A stretch of DNA of 64,000 nucleotides from Listronotus oregonensis (Eukaryota; Arthropoda; Insecta; Coleoptera; Curculionidae), in contig JAHBCN010000515.1 of NCBI GenBank assembly GCA_019359885.1, forward strand, positions 62,001 through 126,000, in the 5' to 3' direction. The notes below the pieces were generated by a model. The model did not search any database and was not told where the DNA came from. It was given only the letters and a program-made list of their open reading frames with translations. The stretch's first letter is position 1. Every line of letters starts with the position of its first letter. A program made the translations under genes and the position numbers. Positions 12,585 to 26,519 of this stretch are shown piece after piece.

Positions 12585-14077
12585 TATTAGAGATGTTTTA
12601 TAATTTTAATTTTCCATCGTTATCATTTAATAAGCTTATCGTATGCCAGAACTTTTCGATATTTTCAGACACACTACTTACATTGCTGTATAAAACAAGC
12701 AAGTTTAAAATACTAGGGTCTCGTTTCATATCCCCGTATTCATTATCGGATCATAACAGAAAGCCAAAAATGTATTAATTATTTACCAAAAAAAGTTGGC
12801 TACCAGAAGCGTCTGCTTCGTGTCGTGGCCTGAGGTCAAATTTAATTAGACCGAAGCTAATTTTTTCCAAAACAAAGATGCATGTGTAGTAAGTAGTTCT
12901 TAAACAAAAAAAGGGGGGGAGTTAATTCCACTTTTACCCGGTATATGCATAAGAACTACAATTAAGCGTTCGTGGGCAATCCCTAGAGAAAAAACAAAGT
13001 GATGAATAAATTTACGAATAAGTGAGTACGTAATAATAGGTTGTTAGTTTTAAATACAAAAAATATCCTTCTAAAACTATAGATATAATATACGTCTAAA
13101 AAAGTATTAAGTAGTTATTTATAAATAGTCATTCGTGTATAGTTTCTATTTAAACCTCTGAATTGGATTAGTTGTAGAACAGGAAAAGCTTGGTGACCCA
13201 TTTATAACGTTATACTTTTAAATTAACTTAAGGCTGACGTTGGCTGACGCGTGTAAGGTTGGAAATGAGGTCTACGATATATACGTACTACTATTTACAC
13301 GACAATACTCAAAACAATATTTTAATATGGAACTAGGAAACAAGTTAACGTTTTTTAACGAACAAAATAAGGCCAATTTAAAAAATTGCGGCCATTGCAA
13401 GGTAAAGTTGTTAAAGCGGAATATATGACTAATATATTGCATTCGTGAGACGTTATTTCTGAATTATCATTATTAACCTAATAGATTTAAAATTGATGCT
13501 ATATATAAAGTATACTTTGTTAAAATATTTTATTAAGTCATTATATTTAAAGTAGAGTACTTCTGTTATATCCAACGAGCTGTTAGGTTAACTGGAGAAA
13601 GCATCGATTTGGCATAAGCGTGGCATCATACCCGTACATTCTAAGGTTCTGCCTAGCGATGAATGAATCTCTGTATCAATCAATAATCCACCAAAACCCG
13701 GGAAAATGGTTAATACAGATACTATTTTGTCGTAAAGCGTGGCTGTCAAGTATCTTTCTATTTTATTTACTTGATAGTATATTATGATTAAATTTTACTT
13801 ACTAATATTTGTTATATTTATTACTATAAAGTATTACACAGAAAATTAATGATGTCAAAATACTATTTTGTTTTTGGACAGCTACTAATAAAGGCGCTAA
13901 ACAACGTGACAACAGTGCATTTTTCGTAGAGGTGTACGTCGGCCACCTTCGGCTTCGCTCGACAGCTGACTCATTCAATATGGCTTTTTAGTCTGAATGT
14001 TTCTTGTTGTTTGAGTTATTTTTGTGACAATTGTTGTATAAATTTCGGTTTTGTGTAAGTACTTTTAATAAATTAAA
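12585..14077. other. AT-rich stretch, nothing recognised
   Basis: No gene or element that I can support. A short GC-richer block near 13925-13980 precedes the exon candidate at 14078. Confidence 0.45.
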
Positions 14078-14131
14078 ATGGTCAGGCAGTTCCAAGTGCG
14101 TAAAGTGACGGATATGATTATCATTTCACAA
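14078..14131 (+). CDS. Possible first coding exon, unrecognised
   Basis: An ATG in good context (aaaatgg) opens 18 codons, MVRQFQVRKVTDMIIISQ, and runs straight into a consensus donor gtaagt in phase 0. I do not recognise the peptide. An earlier gtaagt just upstream (14055) would make the ATG intronic, so this may be chance. No second exon was identified. Confidence 0.22.
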
Positions 14132-14839
14132 GTAAGTACAAACTATGCTTGTACCATTCTATCGCCAATAATAAACACAGACATGATGGGCGCAGCTCTC
14201 GATTGCGTTTATGAATGAAATGCTTTCTTTATCTATGCTGTCAGCTGATTGGTTATATCACAAATAATGCCGTAAATTGTAGCACTTATATTGACCTATT
14301 TTTTTTGCTTTAATAAGTCAAGTCGTCGTAAACTATAATTGCCAATGTAGATAAACACAATTTTTTACAAAAATACTTCTATTTTACCGGTGGTAGCTTA
14401 GCACCAGGAAAGTCAGGTGGACATGCAAAAATTTAAGCAAATACCTTAGGTACAGACGAAAACAGAAAATACCACGTTTTAATTAATTAAAATGTGACAT
14501 TAAGCGACAAACGAGGAGAACGTGTAGTACAAATAAAAATAGAAATAACCATTGAAAGAAATGTTTTTATATAAAATACAGGAATTAAATAAATATTTAT
14601 TTTGGCTAATATACACGTGAGTTAATTTACTTTCAGAATGTTATAATAAAAACTTCTTTTGCTATTTATTTCACAAAAAAAAGTCATAAGTGGTTTGAAA
14701 AAATACAGTTTTGTACACATTTAAATAAAATAAAAAATGCCTCATTTAAATATCAAAAACAAGGTTTTAACAAAACTACAGATTAAAAGTTAAATATACT
14801 TTGAAAAAATGTGTATCTTAAAAAAAGCTCAGTTTTACG
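14132..14839. other. AT-rich stretch, nothing recognised
   Basis: Low-complexity AT-rich DNA without a supportable gene or repeat. Confidence 0.45.
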
Positions 14840-15195
14840 GAAAAATTTTCACGGCTTCAGCTCCGAAGAATTATTGTTTATAATTCCTTCGTCTACGAAA
14901 ACTACTCCCGACTTATTCAGCTACAAAAGTATTCCAGATTTGTGGAATCTGCTACCAGTGGACCTTCATCCCAAACCTAAAGGTCTTTAAGTCTCGTATA
15001 AACAAGTTACTCCTTATAACCCTTCAGACACCCATAGTACTCTAGTACTTAGGCTTACAGTCTTCTGGTCTGTCCTTAAAAAAAGTTAGTTATTAGTAAA
15101 TTTTACTGTTTATCTTAATAAAAATAAGTACAGGGACATCAAATTAATTATCCCACCTACTTAAAGAATTTTCCATTTACTTTGTGAATAAAATT
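14840..15195 (+). mobile_element. 3' end of jockey/CR1-like LINE
   Basis: The reading frame near 14940-15000 gives WNLLPVDLHPKPK followed by a stop in what would be the closing FKSRINKLLL-type tail. This is the usual C-terminus of jockey/CR1-group reverse transcriptases just before the 3' UTR. An A/T-rich tail follows to about 15195. Only the last few dozen codons survive. Confidence 0.55.
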
Positions 15196-15536
15196 AAAAT
15201 ATTTTGATTTTGATAGCAAAAACTTTGTCTGCTGTAAAATTTGTCATATACGGCGCTTCGTCATTATAAGTTTGTTAAAATAAAAACCTTTTTTTAAGTA
15301 AGAATTATGGCCATTTTCAACGATATACACAAGTTGACTATTCGGTTTAGCCGTTTTCGATCAACGGGGGTTTAAAGCCATTTGAAAAACCATATATCTA
15401 TGGAAAAACCAGAATGAAATTAACGTCTCAACTATTTAACTTTTTTTTCTATTCTCTGTTTTTAAAAATATCAATGTAGTATTTTGCATGGATGGTAAAG
15501 TCGTTAAAGAGAAATTTATCAGCTGTAAAATTTGAC

Positions 15537-16340
15537 AGATCCACCAGTGGCGTTCGTACGGCATTTGACCTGTCTATTTTGGCAGACATTTATGGTAAGC
15601 CACTGATTTCTCTTAAAATAAAAATATTTTTGAAATCCCCAATCATTTCTAAGCAAAGTTGATTACTTTATTTTTTTCAATCCGATGCACGGTTTTTGCT
15701 TAAAAAAATAAAAACCGTTTCTTTGCATAATCATAACAATATCGGTAAGCAATATTTCCATGCAGAAAAATATTTAGATTTAATTTTTTTAGGAGAAAAC
15801 CGTACGTCGGACTAAAAAAATTATGAGCAGATTTGATCTCTTGATCTTTTTTAGACCGACGTACGGTTTTTACCCAAAAAAAAATTAATCTAGATATTTC
15901 TCTGCATGGTGATATTGTTTACCGATATTGTAATGATCATACAGAAAAACGGTTTGTATTTTTTTAAGCAAAAACCGTGCATCGGATTGAAAAAAATCAA
16001 GTAATCAACTTTACTTAGAAATGATTGAGGATTTTAAAAATAATTTTTATTTTAAGAAAAATCAGTGGCGTATCATCAATGTCTACCAAAATGGGCATAT
16101 CAAATTCCATACGAACGCCACTGGTGGAAATAAAAAAAAGTGGTACACTAAAAAAATGCCTAAAATATCTAAAGTGGTATTACAAATATTAATAGTTTAC
16201 TGGTTTATTTCTAAAAATTTTGCCACCCCGTATCTCAAAAGATAAGACGTTTAGGACATACGTTCATATAAAGTTTTCTTTTTAAAATAGACCCAAAAAT
16301 TGCTTCCTTAAATATTGACATTCAATTAGAAAACACCCTG
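15537..16340. mobile_element. Fold-back element fragment (CAGGGTG family)
   Basis: Two inverted arms (about 15537-15810 and 15845-16125) are centred near 15825. They share CCAGTGGCGTTCGTA, AAAACCGTGCATCGG-type and ACCGTACGTCGG blocks. The right flank to 16340 ends in CACCCTG followed by TA. It matches the right half of the element at 58812-59342 (e.g. AAGACGTTTAGGACATACGT), so both belong to one family. The matching left terminus was not found. Confidence 0.65.
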
Positions 16341-16982
16341 TATAAAACATGATAACCACTTGATTCAGTCAGACAATGTGCTTTTTAAATAAAATAAAAA
16401 AAGGTATCCACATAAAAAGTTATATTATATCCAACTGATATTTTTTGAAAATATCGAGTACGAAATTTGTCATAGTTGGCCTCTATTTAATTTGTATTTT
16501 TTTTTTAATGGTAATGTACAACTTGTGACACATAATTTAAAAGCTCTTTTCTTATACAGGTGCTTCTAATTTTTTGTTTTAATATGGTGTTTATTTAAAA
16601 GAAAAAAAAATATCCCAACTTCACTAAGAGTGAATTACTAAATATTCTTTTTTTTTGTTCTTTATTGAAAAGATAAATTTGTATATTTGTATATTTTGGA
16701 TGATGATGATGATGGATATCATATATCCATTTAAATTATATTTAGGACTAATCAATTATATACACAAGAGCAAATCCAGTGTCGCTAAGTACTTATATAG
16801 AAAACTACAAAATCCAATCGTCTTACACCAGTTAGAAAGCACTGAAAATACCGTGTGTGTTATGTTTTTTGACCACACCTTGTACGATTTATCGAAAAGA
16901 CAACGAACATAGCACCACTAATATTCCTAATGAAAATCACATAAAAACTTTCACACAACAAAGGAATATTTGAACTAGGATT
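16341..16982. other. AT-rich stretch, nothing recognised
   Basis: An 85-codon open frame at 16655-16912 (+) has no recognisable similarity and a biased AT-rich composition; I do not call it a gene. Confidence 0.4.
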
Positions 16983-17107
16983 TTAAGCTGATTTTCGTCC
17001 TTCTCGGTCTGGATCACTGACCACAGGAGTGTCCTGACCAGTCATAATAAATCTTTGTAAACCATAGGATCGTCTTATGAGATTTAAATCTGCTGGGTCC
17101 ATTGACA
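16983..17107 (-). CDS. Possible terminal exon of an unrecognised protein
   Basis: On the minus strand a good acceptor (aaattattttag) is followed by two bases and 40 codons, beginning SMDPADLNLIRRSYGLQRF and continuing through IMTGQDTPVVSDPDREGRKSA to a TAA stop. The residue mix is balanced, with Asp, Arg, Pro and Gly, unlike the Lys/Asn/Ile/Phe-rich chance frames around it. Local GC content is higher too. I do not recognise the protein. It could be a last exon of a host gene, an alternative 3' exon, or an element remnant. One other frame is also open for most of this length, which weakens the case. Confidence 0.35.
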
Positions 17108-17269
17108 CTAAAATAATTTTATTGTAAAGCCTTACATTGTTAGTTTATATATCGGTTTACATTCTACAGATTGGCCCAAGAGTGTAATAAAAATTAATAA
17201 TCCACTATAAAACCAAGAAAAACTGCATATGGAATCACAACTAACTATTTTTTAATTTTTTTTTTTAAT

Positions 17270-17770
17270 AAATTAACGAGATACTCTCAAAATATTGTAA
17301 AAAATAGACTTTGACCGCTTTTTTCAATATTCTAGAAAAATCAGAATGGACCCAAACTCATATGCAATGATATGGGTTTCCCATTCCGATGAACTTTAAA
17401 TGGTAAAAAAATGTGCCATTATTGGTCGAGTAATGGAACAATTCGTCCGCCCGCTTATAAGTAAATCCATAAAGATAGTGGCATTCTACAGTAGAGCGGT
17501 CTAAAATGAGGGACTTTGGGTCCTTATTTCGAAAACTTTTTGATTTTTCGAAAAAATTTGGACCATTTTTGTAGATCACAAGGCAATTTTATTTATTGTC
17601 TTAACAAAAATTCTCAATTTCGCATATTTTGGCAGACAATAACGGGAAACCCATTTTTCGAGCCTTGAGGGGCCATTTTCAGCCCTTTCCCACCTGTTAA
17701 TGTTGATAAACTTTTTTTTCGCTCGAAAGCATCCCCGAAGACCTAAGAATTGCGCAACAAGGGAAAACTG
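17270..17770. repeat. Dispersed repeat, copy 1
   Basis: This block includes ggacccaaactcatatgcaa, a segment like gggtttcccattccgatgaa, and gttaatgttgataaactttt. Recognisable but divergent copies lie at about 35000-35460 (inverted) and 35990-36260 (same orientation). The superfamily is unknown and no coding frame is intact. Confidence 0.55.
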
Positions 17771-19009
17771 TACAGATTTATTTACAGCTTTGTACCTTCA
17801 TTTATTGGACCATATATAGGGGGGGGGGACGAAATCCTACATAACGTAACATGAGGGGAGAGGTGGGTAAAAAAAGCATGAAAATTGTGTAACGTGGTTT
17901 ATAGATGGCCCCTAAGCATTCACTTTGGGTAACCAAGTTTCATCTTGCGCTTCGAAGGTGAACAAGATAATAAGCAAATTAATATTCGCTATCATTAAAT
18001 GTTTCTGTTAGTCCAGAAAAAAAGAAAAAAATTTCAATAACATCTTTAATCACATCTGTAAAGTTTAGGTTTTAATTTAATCCAACTAGTAAGTCGTACC
18101 ACTTTGGAAGAGGCAAAAGTGGTTCAATCGTATCATGTAAAAGCCCAAGTTTTTTATCCAAAATAACAAAAAAAAAACTAATAAAAATAAACAGATCCTT
18201 TTGACGCATCTTGTCTAACTAAAAACGAGATCCCTGAATACTCCAGAACTAACAAAATGATTTTGGTATTTATACAATTCGAGTTTTGTCAAATTGTTGT
18301 ATTTTGTGTTTTCTTATTGGTTATTAAATGGGCGCGTGCTGTCTCAATGTTTTTTAATCGTTGTTTGTTTTTTGTAACCAAGACCTCAAATTTTCTTCTA
18401 TTTTATAATTTGTAATAACATAGGATTGTTTAAATATGTTACTAAAAGTACGTGACAAAACAAAGCAAAATAAAATCTAATATTTTACGAAGACTCCAGA
18501 CATTTTTCTCATTTTTTTCCATCCAGTAATTAAAATATAAATAACTAAATATTCATCACAAATTAAATGAAGTACATTGAAAATTGTCCTACATATAATT
18601 AAATGTTTTTTTTGTTTATCTGAAACGACAATTAATATCAAGCAAGCTTTGCGAAATCCTGAAGAGACACGACTTTCGCGTAAACGAGTAACATCTTACA
18701 GCTTATAATTGCTCGTTACGGCGCTATACATTCGCTGACCTGGATATAGTTATTGTTCAAAAGGCCAAATTAATTTTGCAAAAATAATTGCCTATTATTG
18801 TGCAAAACTGTATGATGTCCTTATTAAAGCGAACTATGGACTGTGCTATATTCAAATTATAGTATAAAATATACACTACATATTTTTACACAGTTAAATA
18901 TTAAGTGTTTGTTTTAACCATAATTAAGGTTAAATAAAAAGATTATTTGGCATTTGTCCAAAATACTGATATTTCTTTTATATTTAAAAAAAACACTATT
19001 TTTTTTTTT

Positions 19010-19015
<6 letters not shown>
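17771..19015. other. AT-rich stretch, nothing firm
   Basis: The segment 17815-17935 ends in gtttatagatggcccctaag, which resembles the end of the MITE at 54500-54769, so it may be a relic of that family. The rest shows nothing I can support. Confidence 0.35.
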
Positions 19016-19074
<59 letters not shown>

Positions 19075-19084
19075 ATATATATAT
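19016..19084. repeat. (TA)n microsatellite
   Basis: A TA array preceded by a T run; overlapping Tyr-Ile frames are artefacts. Confidence 0.95.
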
Positions 19085-19268
19085 TATTTTAAAAAACTTT
19101 TTATTATTAATTTTACGAAAAAACTTATTCCTCATAAAAAGTTCTGCATGCTCTGAATCTTAAATACAATCATCAAATATTTTTTAGTCTATACGATCTA
19201 ACTCAAAAAATAGGAGTTTTAGTCGGTAAATACTTTTTTATATTCCCATATGTTGGCAACTTAAGTAG

Positions 19269-20515
<1,247 letters not shown>

Positions 20516-21266
20516 GATAATTAATGCTAATATGACATAACTAAGTAACTTTTTTTTTACGTTGTTTTATTATTGTTTTATATTTTTTTACCACGAGTTA
20601 ACTGCCTGTATATGTGTAAAAAATACACTAGGTCTCAATATGCCGAAACTGAGAATAAGGTTTCGGTTTCGACTAAAAATTTTGTTTGGATCGGACACTA
20701 CAAATAAAATAACATATTTAGCAATATGCAACATAGTTAAATTAAAAATTTAGCAGATATTATATGCGTTAACATATGAAATCGTACATTGCCATCAATA
20801 ATCTTAATAATAAATTGTCGTTGTAACTTGTGCTCTCAACATGAATTAGATCTGTCATAGCGTAATTTAAGCTCGAAGCAATATTCCCACGATAGTAACG
20901 TAACATTGTGTAATAATAGTGCTATTTGATGACGGTGGCAATCAACCTGCCGCATTAGATGTGAGATGTCACTAGCCATTGGAGACGTCGACATTGTGTG
21001 AATATCTATAATTAAATTCCATGGGTCTACCAAGAGATCTCGCAGATAACAATTTTTAACGCGCTATTAAAGTTTTATAATTGGTTTACAAGTGAAAGTA
21101 AAAATTAATAAAACACATATATGTGTAATTTAAGTTGACAATAAAAATAAATATACCACATACACCAATAACTGGCTTATTACTTCCACTTTATTTAAAA
21201 AAGTTAGTTTATATTTATTTGTTTTTAAATCCTAGGCCTTCAGTCTAAGTACTTATGTGTCGTGGG
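20516..21266. other. AT-rich stretch, nothing recognised
   Basis: No gene or repeat supported. Confidence 0.45.
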
Positions 21267-22689
21267 CAGAGCTGGGTAGAAAACGAATCCTTTTGGAATC
21301 GAAGGCTAGAATCGATTACCTTTTAAAAATAGGATCCGTAATCCGGATTTGTTATATAATTTTAAAACAATCCGGAATCTATTCCTTTTGAAAAGGAATC
21401 AATTCCTTGTAATTTAAGTTTAAGACAAATCGGTTTATAAATGCTAAAATCCGCTATTTTGAATCTTCCATTTTAAAATTCCAAATTTTTACCTAGGATT
21501 CTTTCTTAGCTTCACATTAATTTTCGGAAATTAAGTTGAAGAATTTTAAAATATCTGCATATTAAACTTTAAAGAAAGAAACATCAGATTTTTAACCAAA
21601 ATATATTGTTTTTCAGGTCCAGAAAAACAACATTTAAATTAGAGAAGCGTCAATCGTGAATGATTCGATCACAGTGACCGAATCGTTTATGAATATTAAC
21701 GATCGAATTACGCTCGCAGTGATCGAATCCTACCCGACTGAAAGACGGAGAACGAATGAAATTGTGTTGTCTGGCTGGTGACTGGTTTGGTTTGGCTTTT
21801 GCAGTCATTCGTTCATCCCAATCAATAAATCCAGTGTGCCATTTCACCATATCGAAATATCGACCATCGCTGGGAGGTTTGGTTTGGTACACATAAAAAT
21901 GATTGAAAGAAAGTTGAAAGATTGGATCATTTGAAATGGTCAATGATGATCGTCGTGAATGATCGAGTTACCCATCTCTAATTTAAATGAAACAATTTTT
22001 TTTTCTTACCATAAAGTGCACCCAAAAACGGGCCTAAATTTTACGTGCATTTGATCTTAAAAGTTTTAATTGCTAGATCTTTATAATGTTTTAATGTTTT
22101 TCTTGAGATAACCCTAACGGACTTTTAAATGGGGCAGTATTATAACTATTGTAATAATTATATTCCGCAAGCAGAGAAATTATTAAACGATACTTGTGAA
22201 ACTTTTTATTAAGTTACAAGAAGATGTCCCCTTTATAAGTTACTTAAAGTTATTTTAAGAATCACATTTAAAAAAACCTACGAAGATAGAGCTTGGAATA
22301 CGGTTCAAAAAATGTTCCATTTAGGGGTGGTTTTATGTTAATCTCAGAAATAACATATTAAAATTTAAAGAATATTTACCAAAAACTAATTTGTTTAAGA
22401 GTTACAGCACTTTAACTGTGACTTTAAAATGAGGCTAAAATTATGCTAAAATCTTTGAAGCTTAATTCATCATCTGGATTATGTAGCATCATTCGTATCG
22501 TAGTTACTATTTGCAAGTATTAAAACAAAAGATGATCCGGATTCATGATGCGATAAATAGGAATCGATTCCCTGGATTCAATTCAATTTTCCCTTAAAAA
22601 AATCGTGATTCGTATTGGTGATTCGATTTCTTTACAAGGATCCGGATCCGTGAATCGATTCCTTTTTTGAAGGATCCATTCTAGCTCTA
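21267..22689. mobile_element. hAT-like non-autonomous element
   Basis: A 1423-bp element flanked by a perfect 8-bp duplication GTCGTGGG (21259-21266 and 22690-22697). Its termini are CAGAGCT and, inverted, TAGAGCT, typical of hAT. Subterminal regions are full of GAATCGATTCC / GGATCCG-type repeats in both orientations. No hAT transposase frame is visible. A second hAT-like element is nested at 21640-21980. Confidence 0.8.
21640..21980. mobile_element. hAT-like MITE nested in a hAT element
   Basis: A 341-bp element with a perfect 8-bp duplication ATTTAAAT on each side (21632-21639, 21981-21988) and inverted ends TAGAGA. The inner ends carry repeated TGATCGA/TCGATCA motifs. It is non-coding; the 97-codon minus frame across it looks spurious. 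It inserted after the surrounding hAT element. Confidence 0.82.
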
Positions 22690-22779
22690 GTCGTGGGCAT
22701 CTTAAGTGAAATAGGACGCAGTTTATTAATACGGGACTTAAAGATTTGAGGGTTTTAAGGAAAAAACAATACCACTGCA

Positions 22780-23365
22780 GGATTTCATAGTTTAGTTACT
22801 TTAGTATGGAAGGAGCAGGCAAAGTGCAAGGGGAAGTATAACATTGGCTAATTCTTCAGAGTAAAAGCAGTAAAAATGGTTACAAAAAAGGAGAAAGGTC
22901 CCATACAGGGCAAAAGAAAAAAGCTTTTATTTGTGAGAGTACGGTCATATAAGGCTGACAGTTTCTTTTTGGATGGAATCAAAAATGCTGTGTGTTATGA
23001 GATAAGTCATTACCCAGACATAAAGTAGCAGGCTGTGATTTGGGATAAATCCACAGTTCCGACTATGACATTAATTAGAGTGGTAGTTCAGAGGTAGAAA
23101 TTATTTGTAAAACGTCCGTGGTGATGCTTTACCTATAAGGTGCAGTGAAATGCAATATCTGCATGGTTTGGTACTTTAACATCGTTGACGGCTCTGAAAA
23201 AAATGGTTAAACATCTAAAACCCGGGCATCCGCGTTACCTAGTACTTAGCCTTCATGCAAGCCCTGGTAGGCTACCATAAAGATAAAAAACCCATGCAAG
23301 TATACAGATTAGAAGGGAAGAAATATGTTTTGCCTCGAAACAGGCATCCCAGCTTTTTTTAAGAT
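22780..23365 (-). mobile_element. Degenerate jockey/CR1-like LINE 3' fragment
   Basis: Two blocks (about 22830-23055 and 23290-23365) match, at nucleotide level, the C-terminal RT region at 19500-19790, e.g. tatacagattagaagggaag followed by aaata. About 230 bp of unrelated sequence separates them. No frame survives. Confidence 0.6.
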
Positions 23366-24180
23366 TTCTGTGACAAAACAAAGAAAAAATATTGACTTTA
23401 ATTTTTTTTAATTGCAGAAAATATTCTAGAGCCCTTTTTATTTTAAATCATTTCTGTATGATTATATCAAGTCTTTTTACCGTTTTATAATTAGAAAGGA
23501 AAATACAGATTTTTCAAAAGACTGCGTATTTATTGTTTCCCTGAAGAAATTATCTGCTCTCTGCCTTTGTATAAACAATTTTATTAACAATAAATAAGAA
23601 ATAGCTGGATGTTTAGGAAAATTGTGGTTAATATTGCTGTATTTTAAATAAAATATTATCTTGCAAACACAAACTCTTAAAAACAGAATTAAACGTATAA
23701 TAAATGCCCAAAAAATGGATTTAAAGTAAGAATAATGAATCAATAACGATACCAAGTCAAATAAACTAAAAAAGGGTACTGAGACGACTAATTAAATTTG
23801 TAGCATCCGGTATAGGAAAAGGAAATAAATAACTGTATTTTTAGAATTACTTGTTTTAAAATTATTGATAGAAACTTTTTATAATCACAATTTTTTAGCC
23901 ACAAATGTTGGACCTGTAAAAATTGAGATCCAGATGAACATCTTATAAAAGGTATAATGTCGTGACATTCGCAGTAACCAGCAAAGTCAAGTAGCAGTTA
24001 AAATTTAAACAAGTCATGGTCATGAATTTAGCGAGACAAACATGTTGCTACACTAACACAGGTGATAAGAGGATAGAACTACAAGGTACAAGTGAAATTT
24101 CTACACATTCACTCACACTGTGAACTTAGCTGAGCTTAAAAATAATACAGAGGAATAACTTACGATATCAGAATCTAGTG
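23366..24180. other. AT-rich stretch, nothing recognised
   Basis: Short chance frames only. Confidence 0.45.
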
Positions 24181-24530
24181 GTATCAGTGGCGTGTACATG
24201 AAGGGGAGAGTACATGGAGGTCCCAGGTCGAGATTTTGGCGATTTTTCAATACCCTCCCTCTTGGCCCCCGGTGAGATGTCATGAGATTTGGCGCGACCT
24301 CCCCTAATGTCACGTTAGATTTTTCAAAATGCGTATTTTTAGTGTAAAAAAATATTTAAAACTAGTTTAGACTAATATTTAAACTTATTTAAAACCATGT
24401 TTTACTTATTTTAACCTAGTTACCTCGCAATTTTACCTCTCTCGCCCCACGTGAGCTTAGGTGAGATTCTCCTCGACCCCCTCCCCCTAAATGCCCCACC
24501 TAAATTATGGACGCCCTCTACGATAAATCT
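24181..24530. repeat. Probable repeat relic with C-rich blocks
   Basis: It opens with atcagtggcgtgtacatgaa and carries two C-rich/pyrimidine-rich blocks (24240-24310, 24430-24520) that partly mirror each other (e.g. ggtgagat, cctcccc). It looks like a decayed transposon, but no termini are certain. Confidence 0.35.
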
Positions 24531-24723
24531 ACATTTATCTGATACAAGACAAAATAAAATAAACTGTTCAAGAATTGATATATTCCAAAATCTAAAAACC
24601 TATTGACACACTTTAGCAGAACCTCTTTTAGGTTATCTATATCAAAAAATATTGGCAGTTTGACAACATGGCTAGTATAAATGACTGGTGGACTTTAATA
24701 AGCCCACAAATACTTGTACTAAG

Positions 24724-25530
<807 letters not shown>

Positions 25531-25788
25531 GCACTGAGAACTCTGAATGGCGGGTTTTTAGATGTTTAACCCATTTTTCCATTTTGTATTTTACGGTTTA
25601 TTTTAGAAAACGCGATAGTGCAACCACACACAATGACCACCATTGAATAGCTTCCCCTCTCCCACTAAACGTATGGGTAAAGTCAGCCAAAGGAGGCCTT
25701 TGTAAAATCCGAACGACACATAACTGTACGTGGTATTTGCCTATGTCAACCATCACTTACCTCTTTCGATATTGCTTGCTACTCGCGT

Positions 25789-26460
25789 CTAGAGAAACCC
25801 CGGATCCGTATGGCTGGCGAACTTCTTGACAGTGTTGACGCATGTCTAATATAATCTAGCCAATTTGTCATAACCTCAAAAATTAAATTTTAAAGTATAA
25901 AGTAATGGTTTGGGGTCTTTTCTAATTTTTTCTTTACGTCGCCGCATTTTCACATCTGAAATATAATTGGGGAAAATAAAAAGCCGCTTTAACTAACCAA
26001 AACTAACCATGACCGACTAGAACTTAGGGCTTTTGAATTTGTCGAAATTATTTGTAGAAGTTATAAACAAAATTTTTACAACGTATTAGAAAAAAACCGG
26101 GAATATATAATTACACTCTTAAAAAAAATTATAACTTCTACCATATCAAAAATTATAAAAATTTTGTTAATAACTTCTATGTAGGGATAATTTAGACAAA
26201 TTTAAAAGCCCTAAGTTCTAGTCGGTCATAGTTAGTTCTGGTTAGTTAAAGTTGCTTTTTATTTTTCCCAATTATATTTCAGATGTAAAAATGCGGAGAC
26301 GTATTAGAAAAGACCCATGAATTGTTTTTTTTTATTTAATGCATTATTTAGAAAAAGCTACTGTTCAAATTACGCGCCGAGTTCCTGCATAATAAAGCAT
26401 GTTTCATGTGTCAACACTGTCAAGGAGCTCGCAGGCCATACGGATATGGGGTTTCTCTAG
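25789..26460. mobile_element. Palindromic fold-back element
   Basis: A 672-bp element bounded by CTAGAGAAACCCC on the left and its inverse at the right. The arms pair almost throughout: CCGTATGGC, GACAGTGTTGAC, and the block CTAACCAAAACTAACCATGA versus its inverse near 26240. The short loop centres near 26110. Left flank cgcgt and right flank gcgcgt may be a short target duplication. Part of an arm recurs near 32970-33030. It is non-coding. Confidence 0.75.
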
Positions 26461-26519
26461 GCGCGTGTGATGTTGCCCAACTTTGCTGATCTGACGAAAA
26501 GCAATATTTCAACGCGTCA

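Noticed and set aside
21650..21943. 97-codon minus frame
   Set aside because: Covers the nested hAT MITE, whose repeated TGATCGA motifs create it; no known domain.
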